Below, piece by piece: positions 1-6,738 of a stretch of DNA of 8,223 nucleotides. The DNA lies in contig JBNKLQ010000264.1 in the NCBI GenBank assembly GCA_050292445.1, forward strand, positions 1 to 8,223, in the 5' to 3' direction. A program made the position numbers and the translations under genes. Under the pieces are notes generated by a model. The model did not search any database. It saw nothing but the letters and a program-made list of their open reading frames with translations, and was not told where the DNA came from. Within the stretch, counting starts at the first letter, position 1. Every line of letters starts with the position of its first letter. The DNA comes from Leptofilum sp050292445. GTDB taxonomy: Bacteria > Chloroflexota > Anaerolineae > Promineifilales > Promineifilaceae.

Positions 1-236
1 AATTTGTAGGACTGCCGATCCAAGTGGCGGGCAAAACAGGCACGGCTGAAGCGCCTCCAGGCGATTCCCATGCCTGGTTTGTGGGGTATGCGCCAGCTAA
101 CCAGCCGGAGATTGCCATCGCTGTTATTTTGGAACATGGCGGCGAAGGTTCGGCCGTTTCTGCCCCGCTCTTCCGCCGCCTGGTAGAGCTGTACTATGGC
201 ATCACGCCGGTTACACCATTCCCCTGGCAAGGTTAA
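1..236 (+). CDS. Penicillin-binding protein, PBP2/MrdA-like transpeptidase, C-terminal fragment (5' end outside window)
   Basis: This is the last 77 codons of a peptidoglycan transpeptidase; the frame is open from base 3 and ends in TAA at 234-236. The fragment carries the KTGTAE box (K at bases 33-35), the third conserved active-site motif of serine penicillin-binding proteins. It is followed by AWFVGYAP and an EHGGEG segment, which are typical of the end of class B, PBP2/FtsI-type enzymes. The SxxK and SxN motifs and the N-terminal membrane anchor would lie upstream of the window. The enzyme would cross-link cell-wall peptides outside the membrane. A GTG at base 24 opens the frame inside the window, but the upstream codons are also in frame and encode sequence expected before KTG, so GTG 24 is not a real start. 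A short tail rich in Pro and Thr ends the protein. PBP2 versus FtsI cannot be settled from the fragment. Confidence 0.9.
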   Translation, partial: FVGLPIQVAGKTGTAEAPPGDSHAWFVGYAPANQPEIAIAVILEHGGEGSAVSAPLFRRLVELYYGITPVTPFPWQG

Positions 237-249
237 TAATAGCTAGCAG

Positions 250-282
250 AGATTGGTTCAATCTTGGAGATTGAACCAATCT
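250..282. terminator. Perfect inverted repeat between convergent genes, probable bidirectional terminator
   Basis: Bases 250-264 and 268-282 are exact reverse complements (15-bp arms) around the 3-base spacer TGG. The repeat starts 14 bases after the plus-strand PBP stop. It overlaps by one base the stop codon of the minus-strand oxidoreductase, so it sits exactly between two converging transcription units. Neither side has a clear T-tract, so it is not a canonical intrinsic terminator. A stem this long could still stop or protect both 3' ends. Confidence 0.7.
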
Positions 283-1301
283 TACACGTCACGCATCATG
301 ATGATCACCTTGCCCTTGGCGTGCCCTTCGCCAAGATAGCGGAGCGCATCAGCTACCTTGTTTAGCGGATAGCAGGTGTCGATAACAGGGATGATTTGTC
401 CCGTTTTTAGCAGCTCTGCCAAAAATATAAGGTCTGCTTTGTTCGGTTTGGCCATCATGTTACTCATCTTCTGTCCGCCGGTCATGGCCAACCACGGCTT
501 CTGGAATACAAGCCCCAGGAGGAAGGCAGTGGTTACAAAAACCCCTTGCGGAGTCAAGGCTCGCCGATACTCAGAAACTGAACGATTGCCCACGGTGTCA
601 AAAATGAGATCGTATTGCTGGCCGTTTTGGCTAAAATCTTCCTGAGTGTAATCAATGGCGTGGTCGGCCCCAAGTGAACGGACCATGTTCATTTTTTTAG
701 TGCTGACAACGGCCGTTACCTCACCACCCAACGCTTTAGCAATCTGCACGGCAAATGTGCCCACACCCCCGGAAGCACCGTTAATCAACACCTTTTGCCC
801 GGCCTGAATTTGCCCTTTGTCGCGTAAACCTTGCAGAGCGGTAACGGCCGTCATCGGAACGGCCGCTGCCTGGGCAAAGGTAATATTGGCCGGTTTGTGT
901 GCGACGGCCGTTTCTGGCACCACCACATACTCGGCAAATCCACCGCGACCATGCCCGGACAAATCACCGAAGACCGCATCACCTGGCTGAAACTGCGTCA
1001 CGTTTTGGCCCACCGCTTCTACCTGCCCGGCAATGTCGGAGCCGAGGATGGGGTGTTTGGGTTTGAATAAGCCAGAGCTAAAGCGCAGCATCCCACTGAG
1101 CAGATGATTGTCGGCCTGGTTTACGGCCGTTGCCACCACGTTCACCAGCACCTCATCTGCCTTGGGCATTGGCTTTTCTACGTCCGTGAGCTGCAAAACA
1201 TCGGGCGAGCCGTATTTTGTGTGTACCATTGCTTTCATTATCGTTAACTGTTGCCATTGTTTTTCCGGATAGTGAGAATTCTCTGCTTGAATCTTGCTCA
1301 T
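282..1301 (-). CDS. Zinc-independent MDR oxidoreductase, NAD(P)H:quinone-oxidoreductase-like
   Basis: A medium-chain dehydrogenase/reductase of 339 residues, probably a cytoplasmic NADPH-dependent reductase of quinones, enones or similar electrophiles; the substrate is unknown. The N-terminal GroES-like domain has the family opening MKAMVHTKYGSPDVLQ near residue 22 and the GSDIAGQVEAVG segment near 87-98. The Rossmann domain carries NGASGGVG near 174-181, the dinucleotide loop typical of quinone reductases. The catalytic zinc ligands of alcohol dehydrogenases are absent. Three in-frame ATGs are possible: 1331 (349 aa), 1301 (339 aa) and 1238 (318 aa). I chose 1301 because AGGTG lies nine bases upstream, while the other two lack a clear ribosome site. 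Homology-based annotation may prefer 1238, which starts at the conserved MKAM. It is the last gene of the minus-strand run after DUF4386, separated from it by a hairpin. Confidence 0.88.
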   Translation of the reverse strand: MSKIQAENSHYPEKQWQQLTIMKAMVHTKYGSPDVLQLTDVEKPMPKADEVLVNVVATAVNQADNHLLSGMLRFSSGLFKPKHPILGSDIAGQVEAVGQNVTQFQPGDAVFGDLSGHGRGGFAEYVVVPETAVAHKPANITFAQAAAVPMTAVTALQGLRDKGQIQAGQKVLINGASGGVGTFAVQIAKALGGEVTAVVSTKKMNMVRSLGADHAIDYTQEDFSQNGQQYDLIFDTVGNRSVSEYRRALTPQGVFVTTAFLLGLVFQKPWLAMTGGQKMSNMMAKPNKADLIFLAELLKTGQIIPVIDTCYPLNKVADALRYLGEGHAKGKVIIMMRDV

Positions 1302-1310
1302 CTGTTTAGC

Positions 1311-1317
1311 CACCTTT
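1311..1317 (-). promoter_or_regulatory. Ribosome binding site deciding the oxidoreductase start
   Basis: Read on the minus strand this is AAAGGTG, ending nine bases before the ATG at 1301. It is the only convincing Shine-Dalgarno match near the three candidate starts of this gene. Confidence 0.5.
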
Positions 1318-1343
1318 TTATTTTGGCTCATTGATATTTCAGT

Positions 1344-1373
1344 CGTAGGGTCAAGGCGCGCCCTGACCCTACG
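1344..1373 (-). repeat. 30-bp near-perfect palindrome (REP-like hairpin) between DUF4386 and oxidoreductase genes
   Basis: Arms 1344-1353 and 1364-1373 are exact 10-bp reverse complements. They flank GGCGCGCC (1355-1362), itself a palindrome, so the stem runs nearly to the centre. The single imperfect position (1354/1363) becomes a G-U wobble pair in minus-strand RNA but an A-C mismatch in plus-strand RNA. The hairpin could therefore act in the minus-strand transcript covering both neighbours, as a processing site, partial terminator or 3'-end stabiliser of DUF4386 mRNA. No T-tract follows on the minus strand. It may instead belong to a dispersed REP-type family, which cannot be judged from one copy. 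Confidence 0.65.
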
Positions 1374-1390
1374 TTTCGGTATTTTCTACT

Positions 1391-2104
1391 TTATGCCGCA
1401 ACAATGGCCTTGCGGCTCTCCGGCTTGGGGGTGCGAATGCCTTTGATGAGCAGCCAGAGCGTGAACAACAGTTCGGCAATAATCGCCGGGGCAATCATGA
1501 TGTTGGCAAACAGCGTGGCCTGCTGGGGCAGCAGGAAGATGCCAAAGCTGTCCAGCACGTAGCCCGCTCCGGCAATCGCCAGCATAACGCCCAGAATGCT
1601 GGGGAACAGCTCAGACTTGACCACCAGGTACCCCAGCAAGAACAAACTCACGGCAAAAAACGCTTCCGAAACCAGCACGCCGTGGTAATGGACATCGGTG
1701 AACAGCAGCACTAATGAATCAATCTGAGCGGATGTAAAGGGTGTTAGATAGTCGCTGCCATTCAGCAAAATCAGCGGGAAAATGAAGTTGACCAGGTTCA
1801 CGGCGTGAACGGCCGCTTGCATCAACCGGTTGGCCATCATCAGCATGGCCACCGTCTTATTAACCGGTGCGAGCAGTTTGTACAGCAGAATCGTCGCTCC
1901 AATTTCACTCAAAAAGACAATCAGATAGCTCACCACGCCACTGCGGTACAGTGATTCCGAGGCGCGGATGTTTTCTGCCGTTGCCGCCGCATCGCCCACC
2001 ACATTCAAGCTGCCACTCACAAAGATGAATACGAAGATGTTGGCAAAGAAGATAGCGAGATAAAACAGACCAGTCATACGTGCAGTTTTCTTAACAGAAT
2101 TCAT
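1391..2104 (-). CDS. DUF4386 family integral membrane protein
   Basis: A 237-residue, strongly hydrophobic protein of unknown function that matches the DUF4386 pattern. It opens with a short basic segment and the TARMTGLFYLAIFFANIF first helix. A GDAAATAENIRASESLYR loop (about 37-54) and an LLAPVNKTVAML segment near 77-88 follow. About six membrane segments are visible, near residues 10-30, 55-78, 83-113, 133-160, 166-192 and 196-221, with a short basic C-terminal tail. No catalytic motif is apparent. The ATG at 2104 is supported by AAAGGAG (2112-2118) seven bases upstream. The gene follows the small protein gene by 89 bases on the same strand, probably in one transcript started at the 2477-2536 promoter module. 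The family assignment is from recalled sequence pattern, not a search. Confidence 0.85.
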   Translation of the reverse strand: MNSVKKTARMTGLFYLAIFFANIFVFIFVSGSLNVVGDAAATAENIRASESLYRSGVVSYLIVFLSEIGATILLYKLLAPVNKTVAMLMMANRLMQAAVHAVNLVNFIFPLILLNGSDYLTPFTSAQIDSLVLLFTDVHYHGVLVSEAFFAVSLFLLGYLVVKSELFPSILGVMLAIAGAGYVLDSFGIFLLPQQATLFANIMIAPAIIAELLFTLWLLIKGIRTPKPESRKAIVAA

Positions 2105-2193
2105 TTTGTTTCTCCTTTGAACAAAAACTTGTGATAAAAATTTTTTCGAGAAGCGGCTTACTGGGAAGCATCCAGCTCATCTTCCTGCCCGAG

Positions 2194-2418
2194 TTAGAGG
2201 CGAATGATCGATATGAGGGGCAGTCCTAAATCGCGCACTTTGCGCAGCAGGCCGTGCAGGGCTGCCTGGTCTACCACCGGGCCAGTTAAGAGCGTATCAC
2301 CGTTGTCTGCCAGGGTAAGAGTCATCTGGGCAAACCACGTTTGCCATTGCTCACCCAACTGACCGCCAATTCTGATTTGATAGATTGTTGGCTTGTTTGC
2401 CTCTGACTTGTTTGACAT
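2194..2418 (-). CDS. Small conserved-type protein of unknown function (74 aa)
   Basis: A small soluble protein with no function I can name. It begins with a polar stretch (MSNKSEANKP) and continues as a compact domain: TIYQIRIGGQLG, a Trp-rich WQTWF segment, a beta-like LTLADNGDTLLTGPVVDQ stretch, and a helix-plus-strand end, LHGLLRKVRDLGLPLISIIRL. I recall short Chloroflexota proteins with this VVDQAALHGLL...RDLGLPL ending, so it is likely a real conserved gene. ATG 2418 is preferred because AAGAAGG (2427-2433) lies eight bases upstream; ATG 2454 would add 12 residues but lacks a good ribosome site. The TAA stop is followed in frame by 11 more codons (an acidic LGQEDELDASQ tail) and a second TAA at 2158-2160, which suggests a recent C-terminal truncation. 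It is the first gene downstream of promoter copy A and heads a probable unit with DUF4386. Confidence 0.7.
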   Translation of the reverse strand: MSNKSEANKPTIYQIRIGGQLGEQWQTWFAQMTLTLADNGDTLLTGPVVDQAALHGLLRKVRDLGLPLISIIRL

Positions 2419-2476
2419 GCTCAATACCTTCTTGGGCTGGACTTCTTGCGCCATGCCGCTTGCTCAATCTGTTTCT

Positions 2477-2536
2477 AGCTTATCTTTCAGGGGGTATTGC
2501 CGTACACGTTCGAAAGTATTGTTTGGGGTATTGTTC
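2477..2536 (-). promoter_or_regulatory. Promoter/operator module, copy A (upstream of small protein/DUF4386 unit)
   Basis: Three boxes reading GTATTG on the plus strand (CAATAC on the transcribed strand) lie at 2494-2499, 2516-2521 and 2528-2533. Two are preceded by GGG on the plus strand. A -10-like hexamer TAAGCT (minus strand, 2477-2482) lies 11 bases downstream of the nearest box, predicting transcription from around 2470. Bases 2491-2536 match copy B (3843-3888) at 40 of 46 positions without gaps. The box nearest the hexamer would overlap the -35 region, as for an activator contacting RNA polymerase. The neighbouring LAL regulator is the obvious candidate binder, by inference only. Confidence 0.6.
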
Positions 2537-2543
2537 CGAATGG

Positions 2544-3794
2544 TTAATACCCATCAGCTACGTAATCCATCTGCGGGAAAACGGCCGTTTCCGGAGCAAG
2601 CATGCCAGCAGCCTCCGCATCTTGCTTCAGTTCCGCCAGCAAAAATGCCGTCGTGAAGTGGCTGATCAGGTCATGCGCCTGCTGCCGATCCCAGACAGTG
2701 TCGGCGCAAAACTCGCCCGCCAGCAGTTTGGCATACCAGCGAATTGAGGCACATGGATTGGAAAAAATCATGTGCTCTGCCTCGTCTAGGGCGATACGCA
2801 CCTTGCGCGGGCTGGAAACATAGTCGTACGTCGGCTGCGTGCCCCACTCATAGGGCGAATCGTTATCGGCCGTTCCCCCAATCGCCAACATCGGTGCCTC
2901 AATTTCCGCCAAACCCGCTTGCCCAAAGAAGAAGGCATCTCCTGCCAGCGATACAATGGCATCCACCCGCTGATTGGACCAATCTGGCCAGAGGCCATCG
3001 GGCAAGGCATCTAGTCCCGCCAAGTCCGCCATTTCTGGCAGATGGGGCAGCAACATGTTGCACAGCCAGGCGGCGGGATGGTTTGCCTGGGCCGCATCTT
3101 CGCAATGTGTGGCAAACCCAGCGGAATCAATGCGCGCCCCGGCCGCCGCCAGCGCCGTGTAACCGCCGTAAGAATGGCCAATCACAGCCACTGTTTCGGG
3201 ATCGACCAGCCCGGCAAGCGTGCCGCCTGCCTGCACCTGCGCATCCACATAGGCGAAAACTGTCTGGATTTCCTGCGGCCGTTTTACTGCTGCCTGCCAC
3301 AAACCACTTTCCGGATTCATCTGCTCGTCATGCTCAGGGGCCAACACCACAAAACCGTACGACGCCAGATGCTCCGCTAGCCAGCCATAGCTGGACGCGC
3401 TCATGGCAAACCCCGGCGACAGGATAACCAGAGGGTACGGTCCGGCATCAAGATCGTAAGCGGCCTGGGGCACGGCGTAACCGGTATCTGTGGCAATGGT
3501 TACGACACCGATGGCTGGCAGCTTGATTTGGTAGGGGTAGGATACGGCCGTTCCACTGCTCTCACTCTCCACCACAGCCGGATACCAGATTGACAATTCC
3601 AAGTTCGGCTCCTCATCCATTACCAGCACACGGCTGCCTACCGGATGGACACCCGGCACGCCGTAGGTTGGCCCGTCGGGGCGTTGGTCAGTACAAATCG
3701 CGTTGGCGCACTTTTGCGGCCTTGTGCCAAAAAACAGCCCCGCCGCCAACAAAATCGAGAATAAACCAAAGATCCACTTCTTGTGCGTAAACAT
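2544..3794 (-). CDS. Exported alpha/beta hydrolase, PAF-acetylhydrolase/dienelactone-hydrolase-like
   Basis: A 416-residue serine hydrolase, probably an esterase or lipase acting outside the membrane. The N-terminus has two lysines and a hydrophobic run (about 7-23), giving a signal peptide or anchor; no lipobox is seen. The alpha/beta-hydrolase core shows a SIWYPA strand (68-73), PLVILSPGFA (121-130) supplying the oxyanion region, and the nucleophile elbow GHSYGG with Ser208. The likely acid is Asp310 or Asp312 in GGTADNDSP, and the likely base is His341 in EAEHMIF. Six cysteines lie after the hydrophobic segment (29, 34, 231, 245, 348, 363), consistent with disulfides in an exported protein. 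The layout resembles PF03403-type PAF acetylhydrolases, but the substrate is unknown. ATG 3794 has AAAGGAG (3801-3807) six bases upstream. It is monocistronic or leads the downstream run; promoter copy B lies directly upstream and copy A directly after its stop. Confidence 0.88.
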   Translation of the reverse strand: MFTHKKWIFGLFSILLAAGLFFGTRPQKCANAICTDQRPDGPTYGVPGVHPVGSRVLVMDEEPNLELSIWYPAVVESESSGTAVSYPYQIKLPAIGVVTIATDTGYAVPQAAYDLDAGPYPLVILSPGFAMSASSYGWLAEHLASYGFVVLAPEHDEQMNPESGLWQAAVKRPQEIQTVFAYVDAQVQAGGTLAGLVDPETVAVIGHSYGGYTALAAAGARIDSAGFATHCEDAAQANHPAAWLCNMLLPHLPEMADLAGLDALPDGLWPDWSNQRVDAIVSLAGDAFFFGQAGLAEIEAPMLAIGGTADNDSPYEWGTQPTYDYVSSPRKVRIALDEAEHMIFSNPCASIRWYAKLLAGEFCADTVWDRQQAHDLISHFTTAFLLAELKQDAEAAGMLAPETAVFPQMDYVADGY

Positions 3795-3828
3795 TTCCTA
3801 CTCCTTTCAACTTGTTTAAGATGTCAGG

Positions 3829-3888
3829 AGCATAACTACCCGGCGGTATTGCCGTACAGGCACGAAAGTATGGTTGGGGGTATTGTTC
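3829..3888 (-). promoter_or_regulatory. Promoter/operator module, copy B (upstream of hydrolase)
   Basis: GTATTG, GTATGG and GTATTG (plus strand) occur at 3846-3851, 3868-3873 and 3880-3885, with the same spacing as copy A. The minus-strand hexamer TATGCT at 3829-3834 lies exactly 11 bases from the nearest box, as in copy A. It predicts a transcript start near 3822, about 28 bases before the hydrolase ATG. The shared positions extend past the boxes (ACGGCAATACC, CGAAAG complement, AG-TA-GCT), which argues for selection on the whole promoter rather than chance similarity. Confidence 0.6.
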
Positions 3889-3940
3889 TGGGATATGCGG
3901 TTTGAAGGGGATAAAGGTCAGTAATTGGTTGTGGGGAAGA

Positions 3941-3956
3941 AACGGCCGTACCCGTT
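3941..3956 (-). terminator. Weak hairpin at the end of the LAL regulator gene
   Basis: On the minus strand AACGG (overlapping the TAA stop) can pair with CCGTT across a six-base loop, followed by a pyrimidine-rich TCTTCC. The stem is only five base pairs, so this is a weak terminator candidate at best. It uses one of the ACGGCCGT octamers (3942-3949). Confidence 0.25.
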
Positions 3957-6696
3957 ACAACAATCCCAACTCACGGGCACGCGCCACCGCTTCGGTGCGG
4001 CGACTGACGTTGAGCTTTCCGTAAATGACGCGATTGTGCCCCTTCACTGTACTCAACGCTAGATATAACCGCTCCGCAATCTGGCGGTTAGTCAAACCTT
4101 CCGCTACAAGCTGTAACACTTCCAGCTCACGATCGCTCAACGGCTCCACCAAAGGCTGGGCGCTGGCGGCTGGCGTTTCATCTACGCTTTGCCTGGCAAA
4201 AGAAGCCAGCAGTTTAGAAACATACGCCTGCGGCCCGCTCCCTTCCGCCTTGATCTTTTTGAGCAATGTCGCCACTGGCTGCCCTTCGTTAACAAAGGTG
4301 CGTATGTAGCCCTCCGTCTCAGCCAGCGTCAGGGCACGTTCCAGCGAAGCCAGCGCTTGCGGAATGCGGCTCTGCGCTGCATAGGCCAGTGCTTGCTGCA
4401 CCAGAATTTCAAGCACGCTTCCCATCCGGCCACCGGCTTCTGCCGCGTCCAGCAAGCGTGCCAGGAGTGCTGTCGCCTGGTCAGCGGCACGTTCCGCCTG
4501 GTCGTGTTTGTACTGAGCTATGAGAAGCCTAGCCAGGGTGATATGGTCAAACTCGCGCAGGTAGCTGAGGTCATCGTCAACAGCCAAGTCCTGCGCATCG
4601 ACCCAACGTTGGGCTTCGGCCAACCGGCCCTGAGCCGCCCAGACCCGCACCTTTAATGCTGCTGGGGTGCGTACATCGGGAACCGGCCCCCGAACGTATT
4701 GCCGCTCCGCCTCGTCGAGGGCATCGAGCGCTTCGTCCAATTTGCCCTTCGCCGCCATGATGCGTGCTTGAGCCAGACACCAGCGATAGCGCCAGCGCGG
4801 TAACGCCGTTTCCTCGCCCAGCGCTTTACTTTTCAGCAAGTATTCTTGGGCCGCTTTCAGATCATTCTGCTCAAGATACAGCTCGCTCAAGCCGGTATAC
4901 AGATCGGCCGCGCCGCGCCGCACCGGCTCGCCATGTTCCTCGGCAAGCTGGAGGGATTCTTCATAAATTTCGAGCGCTTCGCGGAGATGACCTTGCGCCA
5001 GTTTCATATCCGCCAGGACATAAGCGCCGGTAATGACATAGAGGATGTTGCCTGCCTTCTCATAGCTGGCCAAACCTTCGCTAAAAGAGTGAAGCGCAGC
5101 GGTTAAATCGCCGCTGGCCCACGACGCAAGACCCAACAGCGCAGCCGGGGTTCCGCGCCGATGATGTTCTTCCTCAGGAAAGTGGTCGAGTGCCTCTTGA
5201 GCATATTTGATGGTGTCGGCCAGATCGCCAAGGGCCAGCGCATGATAGGTGCGGGCGGCGGCGATTGTCCCCGGTAAAACCTGAAATTCTTCTTCATCAG
5301 CGACAACCAGGTTTGCAGGGTTTTCCAGACATTGTTCGGCATCCTCCAGGCGCCTCATTGCCGCTTCAAGCTGGCCGGTATCCAGGAGAGCCCAGGCACA
5401 CCCCACGCTGAGCACCGGCCGAACGCGCAGCAGATCGTCCGGCAGCTTTTGCACCCAGCCCATCCATTCGGCCGACTGGCGATTCCTATCCATTTCGGCC
5501 CAGGCCAACTCAGCAATTCGGGCCACCCGCGCCAAATCATTGGCGGCAAAAGCATGATGGACGGCATCGGCCGTCAGCTCATTGTCATCGTACCAGGCGC
5601 TGGCCCGCTGATGCAATACTGCCATTCTATCGGGTTGTTCCCTCATCAAGTGGGCTTGAAGAACGTCAGCGAACAGGTGATGATAACGGTACCACTGACG
5701 CTTGTCATCAAGGGGGACCACAAACAGGTTGCCGCGTTCCAACCTTTCCAATAACACACTGCCATCTATTTCGCCGGGAGGCATGTTGGCCCCAGCAAAA
5801 CGCACAGCATCGCACAATGGCCCACTCAACCGATCTAGGATGGATGTTTGGAGTAAGAAGCGCCGGACGTGTTCCGGTTGGCGCAGCAAAACTTCGTCAA
5901 CGAGATAATCTACGATGTACCGATTGTCACCAGCAAACGCCTGGATAAAGCCATGTGCGTCCGCTCGGCCTTGCATGGAGAGGGGCGATTGCATGGCAAT
6001 CGCGGCAAGTTGGAGTCCGGCGACCCAGCCTTCGGTACGCATTTCTAGCGCGGCGACATCCTGGGCAGACAATTTCAATGCCATAATCTGGTTGAGGAAT
6101 ACGGCCGTTTCCTCCTCAGTAAAGCGCAAATCAGCCGCCCGCAGCTCAGTCAAATGGCCCCGAACCCGAAGCCTGGGCAGGGGCAGCTGCGGATCTTCAC
6201 GCGTGGTGAGGATCAGATGCAGCTGTGGCGGCAAATGCTCCAGCAAAAAAGCTAGCGCCTGATCAACAGGTGGGGCATCAATCATGTGGTAATCGTCGAG
6301 AACGAGGAAAAAATTATTCGGGGTGGCAGCGATTTCATTGACTAGGGTTGTCAAGATCGATTCGGTTGGCAGAGGCTGTGCCGCTTCGAGCATCTCTAGC
6401 GCACGCGCCCCGACTGACGGCGCAGCAGTACGTAAGGCAGCAATGAGATAGGTCAAAAAGCGGGTAAGATCATTGTCTCTTTCGTCGAGGGCAAGCCAGC
6501 CAGACGGCCGTTCCGCACTGGCGATCCATTCCGTAATTAACGTGGTTTTGCCAAAGCCAGCGGGAGCTGAAACGAGGGTGAGCTTACTACCTCTTTGCAA
6601 TCCGCGATTGAGTTTGGTCGTGAGATTATGGCGAGGGACAAGATTCGGCCGTAATCTGGGTGTATAAAATTTCGTTTGTAGCAGCTCACCAGACAT
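3955..6696 (-). CDS. LAL/MalT-like LuxR-family transcriptional regulator (STAND ATPase)
   Basis: A 913-residue signal-responsive transcription activator of the MalT-like LAL class. After the usual opening LLQTKFYTPRLRPNLVPR comes a P-loop, APAGFGKTT (Lys50), a Walker B strand LVLDD (131-135) and a sensor-like LTTRED (163-168). WVAGLQLAA (224-232) and WYRYHHLFADVL (335-346) are hallmarks of this family's NOD region. A long alpha-helical, TPR-like middle (about 350-840) would bind the inducer. The C-terminal LuxR helix-turn-helix (852-913) contains LSDRELEVLQLVAEGLTNRQIA and STVKGH. Such proteins oligomerise on ATP and inducer and bind arrays of direct repeats. The frame extends to a GTG at 6762, but those 22 codons run through a terminator hairpin, its T-tract and a promoter-like TATAAT. 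ATG 6696 is therefore chosen, which also matches usual family starts. No ribosome site precedes it. Confidence 0.92.
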   Translation of the reverse strand: MSGELLQTKFYTPRLRPNLVPRHNLTTKLNRGLQRGSKLTLVSAPAGFGKTTLITEWIASAERPSGWLALDERDNDLTRFLTYLIAALRTAAPSVGARALEMLEAAQPLPTESILTTLVNEIAATPNNFFLVLDDYHMIDAPPVDQALAFLLEHLPPQLHLILTTREDPQLPLPRLRVRGHLTELRAADLRFTEEETAVFLNQIMALKLSAQDVAALEMRTEGWVAGLQLAAIAMQSPLSMQGRADAHGFIQAFAGDNRYIVDYLVDEVLLRQPEHVRRFLLQTSILDRLSGPLCDAVRFAGANMPPGEIDGSVLLERLERGNLFVVPLDDKRQWYRYHHLFADVLQAHLMREQPDRMAVLHQRASAWYDDNELTADAVHHAFAANDLARVARIAELAWAEMDRNRQSAEWMGWVQKLPDDLLRVRPVLSVGCAWALLDTGQLEAAMRRLEDAEQCLENPANLVVADEEEFQVLPGTIAAARTYHALALGDLADTIKYAQEALDHFPEEEHHRRGTPAALLGLASWASGDLTAALHSFSEGLASYEKAGNILYVITGAYVLADMKLAQGHLREALEIYEESLQLAEEHGEPVRRGAADLYTGLSELYLEQNDLKAAQEYLLKSKALGEETALPRWRYRWCLAQARIMAAKGKLDEALDALDEAERQYVRGPVPDVRTPAALKVRVWAAQGRLAEAQRWVDAQDLAVDDDLSYLREFDHITLARLLIAQYKHDQAERAADQATALLARLLDAAEAGGRMGSVLEILVQQALAYAAQSRIPQALASLERALTLAETEGYIRTFVNEGQPVATLLKKIKAEGSGPQAYVSKLLASFARQSVDETPAASAQPLVEPLSDRELEVLQLVAEGLTNRQIAERLYLALSTVKGHNRVIYGKLNVSRRTEAVARARELGLL

Positions 6697-6703
6697 GAAA
6701 AGA

Positions 6704-6709
6704 ATTATA
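6704..6709 (-). promoter_or_regulatory. TATAAT -10 element, probable leaderless promoter of the LAL regulator
   Basis: A perfect TATAAT on the minus strand ends seven bases before the ATG at 6696, so transcription would start at or next to the start codon. This fits a leaderless mRNA and explains the missing Shine-Dalgarno. No convincing -35 hexamer is seen at the 17- or 18-base spacing. Confidence 0.5.
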
Positions 6710-6738
6710 TTGGAAAGGGTCGCTGTTAGGCCAGAAAG

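Noticed and set aside
2116..2157. AT-rich stretch with an A6T5 run between the small protein and DUF4386 genes as a promoter
   Set aside because: No pair of -35 and -10 hexamers with suitable spacing could be found; it could equally be an unstructured leader.
2744..3427. A 227-codon plus-strand open frame opposite the hydrolase
   Set aside because: It is rich in Pro, Arg and His, has no domain pattern or ribosome site, and lies wholly antisense to a gene with a clear catalytic triad. It is a by-product of codon bias on the other strand.
2491..3888. The two promoter-like repeats as a CRISPR or transposon-end pair
   Set aside because: There are only two copies, in direct orientation 1.35 kb apart. 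They enclose an ordinary hydrolase gene with no transposase, target duplication or spacers, and both sit at promoter positions.
4695..4703. GTATTGCCG inside the LAL coding region as a further operator box
   Set aside because: It is a single box without the 12/22-base companions or GGG context, within a gene, and so is consistent with chance.
4189..5754. Several plus-strand open frames of 86-155 codons opposite the LAL regulator
   Set aside because: They are antisense to a well-supported gene, show no recognisable motifs and have low-complexity composition.
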